The notes beneath the pieces were generated by a model, which was given only the letters and a program-made list of their open reading frames with translations, was not told the origin of the DNA and ran no database searches. A stretch of 64,000 bases of DNA. It comes from Cryptomeria japonica. Taxonomy: Eukaryota > Streptophyta > Pinopsida > Cupressales > Cupressaceae. Position 1 is the first letter of the stretch, and each line of letters opens with the position of its first letter. Where the stretch lies: positions 312,124,164-312,188,163 of the forward strand of contig NC_081414.1 of assembly GCF_030272615.1 (NCBI RefSeq). The letters are read 5' to 3'. The translations under genes were made by a program, and so were the position numbers. This document shows positions 45,907 to 58,114 of this stretch, one piece after another.

Positions 45907-47185
45907 TGTAAAGTGGAAAAATCGAACCCTAGTTGTCCTCCCCTCCCCAACTCCAAGGAGAGAGAAGGGGGAGTCACTAGGGTTGATGGTTTTCACTTAG
46001 GGGAGACTTTACATTCAAAAGAGGGGTTGAAACCCACAAGATCCAATCCTACGCAATGCAAGATTGGATTCTAAATGAGTTTCAAGGGTTGTGACATCAA
46101 GGATACCCTCTTTTGTAAAGAATGTAGATAGAAAGATTGAACTAGGAATGCATGTAAAGTAGGAAAGATTCGCTTATAAACAGAGATAGGGATATGGGAT
46201 GAAGCTGCGGACCTGGAATTAGCAGAAAATGTCGAGACGGTGCTGTTCTGCAAATTTGAGCGAAAGTTGACGGGACGATGGCACCCGGCGTGCACACGGT
46301 CCTCCGAAAAATCCGCGAAACGAAGGTGGATCTGTTCGTCTCTGCACAAGGATTCCAGATCTTCAATTACAGTTGCGTACTTGCAACCTACACACAGAAA
46401 AGAGAGGACGATTAGGGGGTTAGGGATGAGGGGTTTGCCTTTAGGTCAAACCCCGGTTTTGGAATGAACCAAGAAATGAGAATGCTGTAAATGTAAATGT
46501 TTGTAATGTAAACAAGTACTGATACCTTGTTGTAAGAATGTTTGTATTCTTACATGCGAAGGTGTAATGTATGTAGTATGTTGTATGTTGTATGTGATCT
46601 CCTCTTCAATGGTTGAATCCTTGTCTTGAATGCAACATTTAGCCTTGAATGGAGACTTAGAATGATCAATTGCTTGAAGGAATGCTGGAATGCTTGAATG
46701 CTTGAATGCTTGAATATCGTTTCCGCCTTTTTTCCCTCCTCTAAAATGGGAGAGGAAATGCAGTTTTTATACTTGTCAATTAGGGTTGATAGACTGATTT
46801 TGCCGACCTTAGGCCGACCAGGAAACATTATTTTCCAATTTGCAAACATAAAGACTCGAAGCCCCAAAAGAGACCGGGCCCAAAATAGGGCCAGGGACCA
46901 GGGCGCTGGGCGCCATGGTCCTGGGGGACCAGGGCACTGGGCGCCATGGTCCTGGGGGACCAGGGCGCTGGGCGCCCTAGTCCTAAAGGACCAGGGCACT
47001 GGGCACCATGGTCCCACCTCCAGGGACAGCAGGGTGCAAGGAGGATCAGGCCAGGGTGCTGAAAAATGCAGTTTTTGATGTCATGAACAAGTTTCGGGGT
47101 CTCCATTCAGGTTCCGTGTTGCATCGTCATCATGAAGACCCAAATGCAGTCGAAATTGCAAGTGTCACAATTTTAGGACGCTACA
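45907..47185 (-). mobile_element. Solo LTR of the TGTAGCGTCC family inside E2 ORF1
   Basis: 1,279 bp. On the minus strand it runs TGTAGCGTCCTAAAATTG to CCACTTTACA, flanked by AGTAT (45902-45906, 47186-47190). Removing it restores the reading frame from SSENS into EETEEMIGVL. TATA-like GTATAAAAACTG on the minus strand near 46764-46772. Confidence 0.93.
46895..47016. repeat. 31-bp GC-rich palindromic minisatellite, four units
   Basis: Units start with GGACC at 46895, 46926, 46957 and 46988, exactly 31 bp apart. Each is close to self-complementary (GGACCAGGGCGC and GGCGCCATGGTCC). The solo LTR at 15844 has two units. Confidence 0.92.
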
Positions 47186-48295
47186 AGTATATCTGAAGAA
47201 ACTGAAGAAATGATTGGAGTATTGAGAGAAAAGAACAAAACATTGGCTGATCAACTGAAAGCAATGAAAAGAGAACATGAACATTTCAACATACAGATGA
47301 CTAAAAATCTTGATGCATTGAGGACAATTGAGGACAAAGTAAGAGATCTAGAAAGAGAGAAACAACAATTTGAAGCTTTAGTATCTGATAAGAATGATGA
47401 AATCACAAGGATGACTGGAATTCAACAAAATCTATCAGATCAACTAGGTTATGCACATCATGAAGTAATTCTGAAGGATGATGAGAATCAAGCATTGAAA
47501 CTTGAAGTGTCAAGGTTGACCGATGAACTTGAAATAGAGAAGAAATCTAAAGAAACACCAAAGAAGAGCTATGAAGCATCAAAGATGTTGGATGAGCAAC
47601 TGAATACAAGAAGACCCAACAAGGATGTAGGACTCGGTTACAAAGGAAAAGACTCTACCGAGAAGGGAATTCATACTACCGAGAAAGGAGAATCATCAAA
47701 GCAAGCTGGATTCAAGAATAACATCAAAAGAAAGAAGCCTATTTGCAACTACTATGGAAATCAAGGTCACACTGCCAACATATGCCAAATCAAAAAAGGT
47801 AAGCAACCGAATGTCACTAAGTCCAATGGTTATTGTTACAATTGCAATAAATATGGTCACACATCTAATCAATGTAGGACAAAGTCTGTGAACAATTATC
47901 AGAAGGCAAAATTCAAAGGGTTTTGTAAAAACTGCAATAGATATGGACATAGTATCGAGAAGTGTTGGTTTAAGCAAAAGAACTATATGTGGTATGCACA
48001 TCGAGCAAATGCTGGAAGTTACTGAACTCACACACATTCTTACTGACAGTATTCTGTAGTACCATGGGATTACAATACAAGGATATGGTGTGAATGTTGT
48101 GGAAGATATGGACATATAAGTGCCAACTGTTTTATAAGGTTTGGAATGAACAACCGAAGATCATGGAGAAATCCTGGTATGGCATGTTTTCATTGTCACA
48201 AAGTTGGACATTTAGCTGGAGATTGCAGAGATCAACCTAGAAAAGACATTGAGGAAATAAAAGAAAAATTAAAGATGATTTGGAAAAAGAAGTAA

Positions 48296-48906
48296 ATTGT
48301 GTCAAATGAAGAAAGCACCTTACCTACCGAGTCAGGTGCACCTATTCCAAATTAATCTGTAAAGGTATGAAGGGACTGCATTCTCACAAGGCTAAATCTT
48401 AACAGTTCCTATTTTATTATGTACTTAATTCAAATTCTGCATAATTAAGATGTAATAGTAAGTTTGAAATTCTATCAAAGTCTTTTGAAGCACTATACAG
48501 GAAAACTGTCAAGTCGGTGTATACAGGAAACCTGTCTAGTCGATGAATGAAGGAAGTTTGGTTACTCGGTTAAAGCAAAAAAAGGAAAGAAAGTTAAGTG
48601 GAACCAAGTGCATTTAATGTTTTTGACCTAACCTACATGGAGCCCGAAAAGGCATATTGTGTACTTAAAAGCATTTTCGTGGTCATTTTCAACTCACCAA
48701 GTTTTTGAGAGAGCAGAGCAAAGCGAATCTAAGGCAATCAAAACCTCCTACAAAGAAAATTCAAGGTATTTACATCAATCTCAACGAATTACTAAGTTGA
48801 TTTACCGACCGTATCTAGCTGCTATTATCTGCTAAGTATAAAGCATCAGTCGTTTGAAATCCTGAAACCCTAAGGATCCTTTGTTAGCTTTTCTTTGAAA
48901 TCTAAA
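48296..48906 (+). promoter_or_regulatory. E2 inter-ORF spacer with possible internal promoter
   Basis: Has CTTAAAAGCATTTTC near 48665, GAGCAGAGCAAAGCGAA near 48711, and GAAACCCTAAGG (a telobox-type plant leader motif) at about 48864, ahead of ATG 48907. Order and spacing parallel E1. Promoter activity is inference. Confidence 0.4.
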
Positions 48907-51900
48907 ATGGTGCCTAAGATCCAAGATCCCATTGCTGTCAAGAATGTAGAGAAGCCCTCACTAAAATACTCTTTGACTCCCAAAGTTGCATCTGAACCGG
49001 CTGACAAAACCGCTTTTTCACTCATTTCGGATAGAGTGTTGTTAGTCGAAGATGTGAGATTCTTCACCAAATGTCGTGTTGAAGAACTTGGTCATGTTGA
49101 AATTAAAGACACCTATGATGAGCTGTGCACAAATGGTAAATTGAATAGCAAGTATGAACACATCAAGATCAAGGGATTAATTGAAGCCCTAACCTATCCC
49201 TGTGTGTTCAAACCCCAGTGGGTTAAGTTTGTCCTAAGGAGAGTTCATGATGATTTCATGTGGCTAGAAGAGCAACCATTTAAGATTACCAAGGAGATCA
49301 TTCATCTGATTACCGGTTACCCCATTTATGATCATGCTCGAGCCCAAAAGTTAATATCACAGAAGGAATAGATCAGTTTAACCAGAGTGGAATAAGATTG
49401 CAGAGGATTGAAACTGAATAATGTCACTAATGAAGAACTAAAATTTTCCATTAGAGTTATAGGATACTATTTCTTCCAATCAGCAAGGGAAAACAATGTA
49501 CCCTGTGCAACAATATACCTAGCATACAAAATTGTGAAAAAGGGAATGAAAATTGATCTATGTGAGGTGTTGCTGAAGAATCTATTTGAGAATCTAAACA
49601 CCATCAGGAAGTTGAAAAGGAACAACTCGGCTAATACACTAAAGTTTGGATCATTACTTGTATGCATGTTTTTCTATTTTGAAAAATTCTTTCCATAAGT
49701 CGGTAAAGTTGTTTGGGAACTACACCGACCAATCACCCATCAGATTAATGACTTCATCAAGAAGTTAGGTGATAATTTCAATGATATCATGGATGACTAC
49801 TTCAATAAATTTCAAGAGAAAATGCATAACAGGTACCGGATTCCACCCCAACTAGTGGAGAAATACAAAAATGACATATGTTTTGAAGTTGACACTGATT
49901 ACTGTTATGTGAATGCTATGGAACCGTGAACTCAATCTTTGTCACCTATGGGTTACGAGATTGATCTTGACATCACACAACAACAAATTGATGCATTTAT
50001 TACATTACCGAGGCATGCTACTAAGCTAAGGTATGGAACCTATGAGGAAGTAAAGGAAAAGGTAAAGATGAGCATTGTAGTACCCAAAGCTACAAGAAAG
50101 GCAACAAAGATGATAAAGGCATTGTCGGAGAAATTCAGAGAAGACTCTTCCTCTACACCTATCAAAGGCACCGTTGCCATTACCGAAGAGGAATCTGAAG
50201 CCCAAGAGGCAACAATAACACTAAGCATGGAATTGCCTAAGGGAAAAGTGTTGAAGAGAAAGAAATAGGACACATCAAAGGCCTCACCGACTCCACCTCC
50301 AAAGCGACCTAACACTAGAGCATCTGCAGGCTCACTGAGTAAGAAAACAAAGAGTGTTACTGCTCCTAAGGTAACAAAGACCTACAAGAAATCTACGTAG
50401 AGACTCATTTTGGCAAAAGAGTCTAGTGATACCGAATCAGAGGATGCAAGCAAATTTCAGATTGTCAAAAGCAAGAAGGTAAATGTACATACTGTTGAAA
50501 ACTTTTGTGCTAATTTGAAAGAATATGGAGGATTTGGTTCATTTAGATATGTAAAGGATGAAACTAGAAATAATGATGAGAAGAGACAAATTGAAGAAGT
50601 TGTCATCTGCATACTTCTAAAATTTCGGTTAGCTCCATTGGAACTAGCAAAGTCACTTCCAAATGAACTTTACTTGCATATTGATAATAGGTGGAAGTAT
50701 GCAATGGACTCAGAGAAACAGATCAGAGAAAGAAGTCTGGTTCCTCTATTTCCTGACATGTCAGTAGCTGAAATAAAAGAACATCTGACAACCTACAACT
50801 CAAAGTTTCTTGTCAAACAGAGAGCCTTAAAACTGATGAGTGGGATGTACATTGAAGTTGAAAATGAGACAAAAGAAAAGTGGCAGGAAATCTTTAAAAT
50901 CAAGGATGCCGGTGAGCAAGCTGAAATTGAAATTGTTGATGTCACCGAGCAAGATCCTGATGTTACTGAGAAAGACCCTACTGACACCATTCAAATAGAT
51001 GAAGATGTAATGGATACAGAGGCATCGAAATAGGAAATGATAGAAGGCAATGCATATGCAAAACTTGTATCTAGTGAATCGGTCTTGGAACAAGTTCAGC
51101 CCTATCCACCGGTCAAGCAACCTGTCTCAATCGAAATCCCTTAGGATACGAAGCAAGGCACCGAAGGTCACAAGTCTACAACAGGAGAAGGTACTACTCA
51201 AGAACAGACATCTCAAGCACCTTCTAGCACTGAGAATGTTGCAACTAAGACACCGAGTACTGAGACACCAAAGGACTCTACAGAGGCTAAATAAATTGAT
51301 CAAAGTGTTGCCTCTACCGAGCAACCTACCAAGGGTCATCAAGCCTCATAAGCCATTGTCTTAGTTCCATCAGTGAAAGGCAAAGAAAAGAAGATGAAAA
51401 AGCATAGTTTTAAAGTTGATTTGTCAAAACCAATAGTGTTGCCCAATGTAGACATATCAAAATTAAAGGGGCAAGCACTCATTGATTTCGGTGAACTATG
51501 CAAAGCAAAGGCCGAACAAGAGAAGCAAATGGCCATTCAAAAGAAAAACAAGGTACTTCAGAAGGTGAAAACACTCCTAATAGACATGCTACTTGAAGCT
51601 ATAGTATCAACAGATGCAACCATCCACATTCAATTGGATGAACTCCTAACAAAGATAGAGACATCTGGAGTAGATACATCAGAATATTTGAGCAAGCTAA
51701 AAGACAAGGAGCTCACTGCAAAAATGATAGAAGAGGTACAGAAAGCTATAACTATTAGCAAAGTTAAACTTGTCAAATTTATTGATGAGTTGACTCCTCA
51801 ACTCAAGCACAATCTTTATTTATTTTAGAAACTCTGCACATTTTCTTTATTCATTAAAGACATTAAGAATAAAATAGAGGCGATTGAGAAAGAGATCACC

Positions 51901-52269
51901 GATCTCTCAAATAAGTTGACCACAGAGCCAAATTCAGTTCAAAATTTTTATACAAAGCTACAACAGCTCATGGCTCAACAATTGGACTTAAGAAATGAAG
52001 AACACGAGATCAGGATGGATATAATGACACTACAGACATTATTCCTTCCTCATCTTTCATCTGTCCAAGAACAGATCAACCGAGCCACCTCTTTATCTAC
52101 TACACAAGAGGGAAGCACTCTAGATGGCTTAATATCATTATTGGCTAATATCCAAGCACATAATTCTTTAATGGACAGTGTAAAGAATGCACTCTCTATC
52201 GCTCTCACCGAAGCTCGGACCGAGTACAAATCCATTTTTGACCAGTTACCACCCCCGAATGGTAATTAA
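48907..52269 (+). pseudogene. E2 ORF2: about 1,120-codon protein of unknown function
   Basis: A single frame from ATG 48907 to TAA 52267 with about eleven in-frame stops (among them 49369, 49696, 50266, 50398, 51031, 51142, 51292, 51349 and 51826) and no frameshift. Order as in E1: an N-terminal region (FKITKEIIHLITGYPIYDHA; LLVCMFFYFEKFFP; LVEKYKNDICFEVDTDYCY), a basic Pro/Thr/Lys linker, a second block (LYLHIDNRWKYAMDSEKQIR; VAEIKEHLTTYNSKFL), an acidic Thr/Pro/Glu stretch, and a helical C-terminus (MIEEVQKAITISKVKLVKFI; TLDGLISLLANIQAHNSLM). No retroelement enzyme motif; not recognised as a named family. Confidence 0.75.
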
Positions 52270-52284
52270 GTTTTGATGTTTGTC

Positions 52285-52515
52285 AAAAAGGGGGAGTAAT
52301 AACAATATTGGGAGAGTGATATAGTATTCAAAGTATCAAACAAAAAGGAGTATAGTATACAGGGGGAGTATACCGAGCAGAGCAAGCAGATTATCCAGAG
52401 AAGTGAATTGAGCAGTGAACAAGACAGTAAGCAAAGATCATGAGCAACACACAGAACATTGATCATCGGTCATGCAAAATCAGAGTTTTTGTACAGTATA
52501 TTGATAAGGGGAGTA
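52285..52515 (+). other. Extra polypurine-like tracts in E2
   Basis: AAAAAGGGGGAGTAA (52285), AGGGGGAGTA (52361) and AAGGGGAGTA (52506) precede the true tract at 52639. The intervening sequence has no gene. Confidence 0.6.
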
Positions 52516-52638
52516 TATTTGGACATATTATTTCATTGACTATTGAATATACTGTTAGTTTAGTCAAATTTTGCAAGTATATAGATTATTGAGTTATAAC
52601 TTTGAAAGTAGTTTTTGTCAAACATCTCAACTAATGTC

Positions 52639-52650
52639 AAAAGGGGAGAT
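52639..52650 (+). other. E2 polypurine tract
   Basis: AAAAGGGGAGAT directly before the 3' LTR. Confidence 0.9.
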
Positions 52651-53790
52651 TGTTACTACTTATCAAGTTGCCATTAGTTTTATGTTCAAAGTTATACTAT
52701 ATACTCTAGTTGGTTACTACTACCGAAATATTCAGTCGGTATGCACAGTCTAGTCAGATATTGAAGAAAGTAGTCTCAGAACGTAGTATATACCGAGCTG
52801 TCTACCGAGTATCATTTCATGTCTACCGAGCAACAAAGATGACACACTGAGTTGTTACACACTGAGTTAAACGTGTTACCATATTCATTGAACCTGGACA
52901 TACATATGTAAACGTGTTACAAGATTTATGAACATCTAACCGTTATCACATTGGAAATTGCACTTAAAGATTGTGTATGATTTTGAGGTCATCTAACCAA
53001 TGAAATATCTTGCATGGTTATTCATTCGATAAATCATATTTGTAAGATCGAAGCAATGAATGGATCACCGACATAAGAGATCTATTTATATAGCATGTGT
53101 TAAGAATTAACCAGGTGTGTGCATGAGTGTAAGAAGACTGTTACAGAGACACAGAGGTCACTGAGAAGGATTTTAGAGAAAGTCAAAGAACAGAGTAAAT
53201 AGAAGGGTTTACCGAGTTACTATATGGGTTACCGAGGTATGCTATAAGCAAGGTAATCATATTCTGAGCACATAGAATCTGCTATAACATTCCAGATGTA
53301 AAGTTGCAGATATTTGTAATGATTTTATTGTAATATTTTGAAGTTGTAAGAGAAACCTTTAATAGGGTAAAAGACTCTAATCAAGTCTATAAATTGTAAA
53401 GCCTCTAACCAGGTGCAACATTTAGATTAAGTGTTGTAAAATCCTTTAGCAAGGTAGATCTAACAGATCTTGTTACTCCTAACAGGGTAAGCTATCAGAA
53501 ATAGCTAAACATGTAGCTCTAACCGAGCACTCTTTATTATTGTAGTAGTGAAGCTGTGGGTGCCATCCCCACCGCAGTTTTTCTCTCTAACCAAGAGTTT
53601 CTGCGTAACCAAAATATATGTGTTATGGAGTGAATCATGTATGATTGTTATCTATTTGTTTTAGCTTTATATTATGTTACTGCACTATTCGGTTTATGCA
53701 TAACAGTAAAGTTCTTATTGAAGAAAAGTATTGAAGTACTGATTCACCCCTCCCCTCTTAGTACATTAGTTTTCCATATTGGGCCTAACA
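52651..53790 (+). repeat. E2 3' LTR
   Basis: TGTTACTAC to GCCTAACA, 1,140 bp, followed by target repeat ATGTG. Confidence 0.93.
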
Positions 53791-53795
53791 ATGTG

Positions 53796-54055
53796 TTTAT
53801 ATCTATATGTATGTATATGTGCATACACATGTATATTTATGTACATCTATATCTACATTTATGTGTGCATACATCTACTTGTATATATATATATGTCAAA
53901 CTAATGCATCTTTATTGATAGACATATATAGATCTATCTATCTATATGGATATATGTATATGTATGCACATAGATTTATGCATACATATATATAGGTATG
54001 TATGCATATATATGTACTTGTATATATGTGTGTGTGTGTGTGTGTGTGTATAACA
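53796..54055. repeat. TATG/TG microsatellite
   Basis: Alternating TATATG, CATA and a pure TG run at about 54027-54049. This is the right flank of the E2 target. Confidence 0.9.
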
Positions 54056-54618
54056 AAATTAATAGTTTCAATAAAAACTGCAAACATATACTCTTTTCCA
54101 AACATGAACTCCAATGGCATGCACACTTTCCTCCAACTAAGATGCTTTACCACCATCAATGTCAAAGGGGAATCTATGTCCCTCAAATGCCTCACAAGTT
54201 TGTCAGATGTAAAAAATTAACATTCTTGTGCTATCTTTTACTATCACATTTTGAACTTCAACTGACATTAACATAAATTTGCATTTATTAAATCTCTTTG
54301 CCATTCATAGGTTCCCATTTGAACATACAAAATATTCATTTCCCCTTCGACTATTCTATTATTGTGCATAGATTTTCTACCCTTGTCTAAATTCCCACTC
54401 TTCCACAAGTAGGTGCATAAAACTTTATTAAACCAACTATGTGCATATTTTTTTGTTAATTTATACCTTGCTTTGCTTATGCCTCAAGCTTTTTGTCATT
54501 CTTTAACAACTTGCACTTCACATTTACTATCAATCATTCTAATTTGTTAAATCTAAAAATATATTTGCAAGAAAAAAGGTTGATTACAATAGATGTGTGA
54601 TTTGCAAATTCATACATT
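54056..54618. other. No gene recognised
   Basis: AT-rich sequence with short chance ORFs only, ending at the C4 target repeat. Confidence 0.5.
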
Positions 54619-54623
54619 AATGG

Positions 54624-55972
54624 TGTAGGCAACAATGCAACAAACTGAGAGGGGGGGGGGGGGGGGGTTGAATCAATTTGCACACAAACTTTACTTTACT
54701 TAAACACAAACTTAGATCTAATTGTTAGCAATGAAAGCATAAATCAACACCACATCAATAACACACAAAACACCAAGATTTTTGACATGGAAAACCTGGT
54801 TAAGGGAAAAACCACGGTGGGATTGAAACCCACAATATTAATATACTTTGTTAGAAGTATAGTAATATTACATAAGGGGAATGCCAATGCATTTAGGCAC
54901 ACCGCCTAGAGCTCGCTGCTCAAATACAAGAAGGTCTACAACCCTGAGGAAGGCTCACTTCCTTACAAGATTCAAACAACAATCTGGATTACATGAAGTG
55001 ATGAAATAACATCTCTCAATGCCTAATTATAGTTTTGGTTAAGCATACATATACTCAAACTTTACTCTTCACGCTTCTACACACTCTTTCACACTTCTTC
55101 ACTTTTCTCCTCTGAACTGAAAGATCAAAATAATATTCGCACATGTAGATACATCTCTCAAATGAATATTGCATGTATTTATACAATTCATCAACCTATA
55201 TTTCAAGGTCGGCTAAACCCTCAACAAAAATTATAAAATAATAACCTCATACACTACAACAACACATGTGGACCAAAATAATGTTGACTAAGACATGGTT
55301 TGGACCCAAATCACCACCACAAACATGAAACACCTATGCCTCAATCATCTACAACACACTACAATTACCACAAATGTCACATAGCACAAAAAACACCACT
55401 GGATCAAGAAAATGATCAATACCAAGCAAGCAAACCAACAACACAGATAGAACATGATCTAGAAACATCCACAAGCAATGTGAATTGCCACAGAAACAAC
55501 CACAACATCACCACTTACTAGAATCTTTATCATCATTATACCGAGCCTTAAGAACATCAAATCAATTGACTGTCAAACTGAAAGATTCACTTGAGTACTT
55601 CCAAATCATGAACCATCTAAATTGAGGACACACATAAATGTCCCAAACACTTAGCGAAATCGACAAATCAAGATATAGCAACTCCAAAGCAATGTGGAGC
55701 ACAAATCAGAATATCGAATAACATGAACAACTGAATAACAACCATAATACCGAATCACACAACTTTATCAAAACACTATGCAGACCACTGAAACTTCTGC
55801 TGAATCAACTAGAGATACTTATCTCAAATCCCATTAAACTGCAACAACTCATCTGCAACACATTGACCAAACTGACTCATTTAATCTGATCGTAACATTA
55901 GAATACATAGAAGAATATGTTGACATCAATGATAAAACATCATTCTAGCAAACTTCTCAACAATATCGAACA
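54624..55972 (-). repeat. C4 3' LTR
   Basis: 1,349 bp; on the minus strand TGTTCGATATTG to TTGCCTACA. A G run of about 17 at 54651-54667 (C-tract on the minus strand) and TATA-like GTATAAATA at 55176-55184 (minus). Confidence 0.9.
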
Positions 55973-55984
55973 ATCACCCCCTTT
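55973..55984 (-). other. C4 polypurine tract
   Basis: Minus-strand AAAGGGGGTGAT directly before the 3' LTR. Confidence 0.85.
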
Positions 55985-56287
55985 GGCATTGATGGCAACA
56001 TATGAATGTGAAAAACAATCAATGCAAAAAAAGAAAGCAACCACCCATAACTCTCAACAATCTCCCCTTGAGATCAACATAGGATATAGCAGTTTTTCAC
56101 ATGTTTCTCTCCCCATTTGACAACAATGCCAAAGACACATATAACACAAATCTTGATTCTCTCCCACACAAATTTAAACATCTGAACCACAACATTGACT
56201 ACTCCCCCTGAGTAGCAGCCACACTCATGAATCTGGATAACAAAATATCTTTATGAATCTCACCGGACTGATGCAACTCCATGCATC

Positions 56288-57076
56288 TTAGTTCTCATTG
56301 GGAGGGGAAATCACCCCTAGCTTCTCTCTGAGATACTCAAAAGTATCTTTAGGCAAAGGCTTTGTGAAGATATCTGCAATATGTTCCTTTGTAGATACAT
56401 ACTCCAATTTGACTTCCTTCTCATTCACTTTCTCTCTCAAGAAATGAAACTTGATTGATATACACTTGATCTTTGAATGCAATACTGGATTCTTAGAAAT
56501 ATTTATAACACTTAAATTATCACAGTATATAGCAGTAGGTTCATCAAAAATAACTTTGATATCCTTAAATATCTTCTTCATCCAAATCACCTGCATACAA
56601 TTGATAGTAGCAACAATGTATTCAACTTTTGCAGTAGACAAAGATATAGCATGCTGCTTCTTACTCACCCATGAAACTAATATCTTACCCAAGAAAAATG
56701 TACCACCACTAGTACTTTTCATGTCATCAACATCACCTACCCAATCAACATCAGTAAAATCTCTCAAAGTGAAATCATCATCTCTAGGATACCACAAGCC
56801 AAAATCAACAGTCCCTTTCAAATATCTAAAAATTCTTTTAAAAACAACAACACGAGATTCCTTAGGATAAGCTTGAAATCTAGCAACAAGACAAACAACA
56901 TGCATAATCTCTGGTCTACTCTGAGCCAAGTACAACAATCCATCAATCATATATATGTATCTAGTTTGATTTTCTTTTGAAGAATCATCATCCTTAGTCA
57001 GCTTACATCCGGTCACCATAGGTGTACCACCAGGCTTTGCATCATCCAAACCAAACTTCTTCAACAATTTCTTCAC
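56288..57076 (-). pseudogene. C4 RT C-terminus and RNase H
   Basis: Open for 262 codons: KKFGLDDAKPGGTPMVTGCK, DGLLYLAQSRPEIMHVVCLV, FTDVDWVGDVDDMKSTSGGT, LSTAKVEYIVATINCMQVIW, AIYCDNLSVINISKNPVLHS and DIFTKPLPKDTFEYLREKLG. It carries the usual copia RNase H landmarks to the end of Pol. Confidence 0.92.
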
Positions 57077-57108
57077 ATACTTATACTGAGATATGAAAAT
57101 ACCTTTAC

Positions 57109-57684
57109 CTAAGTGAGTAATAATTGCAATCCAAAAAATAATTTCATCGCACTAATCATAGACACCTCAAACTCATTTTGCATATCATCAACAAACTTCT
57201 TGCACAAACCATCATTTCCACCAAAGATAATGTCATCAACAAAAATTTCAACAATCAAGATATTATCATTATCAATTTTGAAGTACAGATTGTTGTCAGT
57301 AGTACCTTTATTGAATTTAAGCTTCATCAAATACCTATACAATCTGGCATACCAGGCTCTTGGGGCTTGCTTCAATCTATACAATGCTTTCTTCAATCCA
57401 CAAACTATATCTTTTTCTTCAATCAACTAAAATCCATCTGGTTGCTCAATGTAGACCTCTTCTTCCAACTCACCATTAAGAAAGGTTGACTTGACATCCA
57501 TCTAATACACATTGCAAAATTTGTAAGTAGCATAAGCAAGAAGTAGTCTATCGGCTTCAAGTCTAGCTATCAGAGTAAAAGTCTTCTCAAAATCAATACC
57601 TTCCATCTGAGAATAACCCTTACAAACAAGTCTTTCTTTATTCCTAACAACTTCACCTTGCTCATTCAATTTATTTCTAAACAA
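57109..57684 (-). pseudogene. C4 reverse transcriptase
   Basis: The minus strand shows [35 protein letters not shown], then after stops LKKALYRLKQAPRAWYARLY and IFVDDIIFGGNDG, with the catalytic Asp pair intact. Stops near 57502 and 57428 break it. Confidence 0.9.
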
Positions 57685-58114
57685 CCATTTAGTTCCAATT
57701 ACATTCTTATCCTTAGGACTAGGAACAAGAATCCATGTATTATTCTTTTCAATTTGATTGAGTTCTTCTTTCGTTGCTTTAACTCAAATTTCATTTCTAC
57801 AAGCTTCATCAACATCTTTAGGTTCAATCTTAGAAATCAAGCAATACTCTTCAAAAATTCTTGTCCTAGTCATCACACCTCTATTATTGTCACCAATTAT
57901 CTAATTTTCTGAATGATTCAATATTACATACCTAGGAGTCAGGATTTTCATGATTTTCAGACTCCTGACCTCTTTCCTCTGTACTATCATTTTCACCTTC
58001 TCCTTCATTCTCAGGCTTTTCTAGAACAATCTGCACTTGCTTCTGGGTCTGCACTTGCTTTCCTTTATTTGCACTGACATCCTGATCATCTGAATCATAT
58101 TTGCAAGATCTAAT
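57685..58114 (-). pseudogene. C4 integrase-RT linker
   Basis: Decayed minus-strand coding sequence between integrase and RT, without a recognisable motif. Confidence 0.5.

Larger units (their letters stand above)
45719..48295 (+). pseudogene. E2 ORF1: coiled-coil protein with five CCHC knuckles, split by a solo LTR
   Basis: Frame from ATG 45719 to TAA 48293. The inserted LTR plus target repeat is 1,284 bp, so the frame number is the same on both sides. In-frame stops lie at 45854, just after it (DS*), 48023 and about 48044. A long coiled coil (VLREKNKTLADQLKAMKREH; LEVSRLTDELEIEKKSKE) is followed by a Lys-rich segment and knuckles CNYYGNQGHTANIC (Cys 2 is Tyr, as in E1), CYNCNKYGHTSNQC, CKNCNRYGHSIEKC, CECCGRYGHISANC and CFHCHKVGHLAGDC. 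Likely an RNA-binding Gag substitute. It lacks the copia UBN2 domain. Confidence 0.82.
44519..53790 (+). mobile_element. E2: pol-less LTR retrotransposon of copia type
   Basis: Complete structure with target repeat ATGTG (44514-44518, 53791-53795), LTRs of 1,138 and 1,140 bp, a primer site, a polypurine tract and two long plus-strand frames laid out as in E1. The interior is about 5.7 kb once the solo LTR (45907-47185) is removed. No protease, integrase, RT or RNase H motif. It belongs to a different LTR family from E1 but the same class. The LTRs differ by roughly two to three percent by eye. Confidence 0.9.

Noticed and set aside
46550-47106. Overlapping Pro/Gly/Ala-rich ORFs of 92-155 codons
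   Set aside because: Produced by the 31-bp GC-rich minisatellite in the solo LTR; open in several frames on both strands.
44519-53790. E2 as a simple internal deletion of an autonomous copia element
   Set aside because: The interior is about 5.7 kb of long coding frames unlike any Pol domain, with the same layout as E1; a deletion would leave Gag and Pol fragments. Not formally excluded without relatives.
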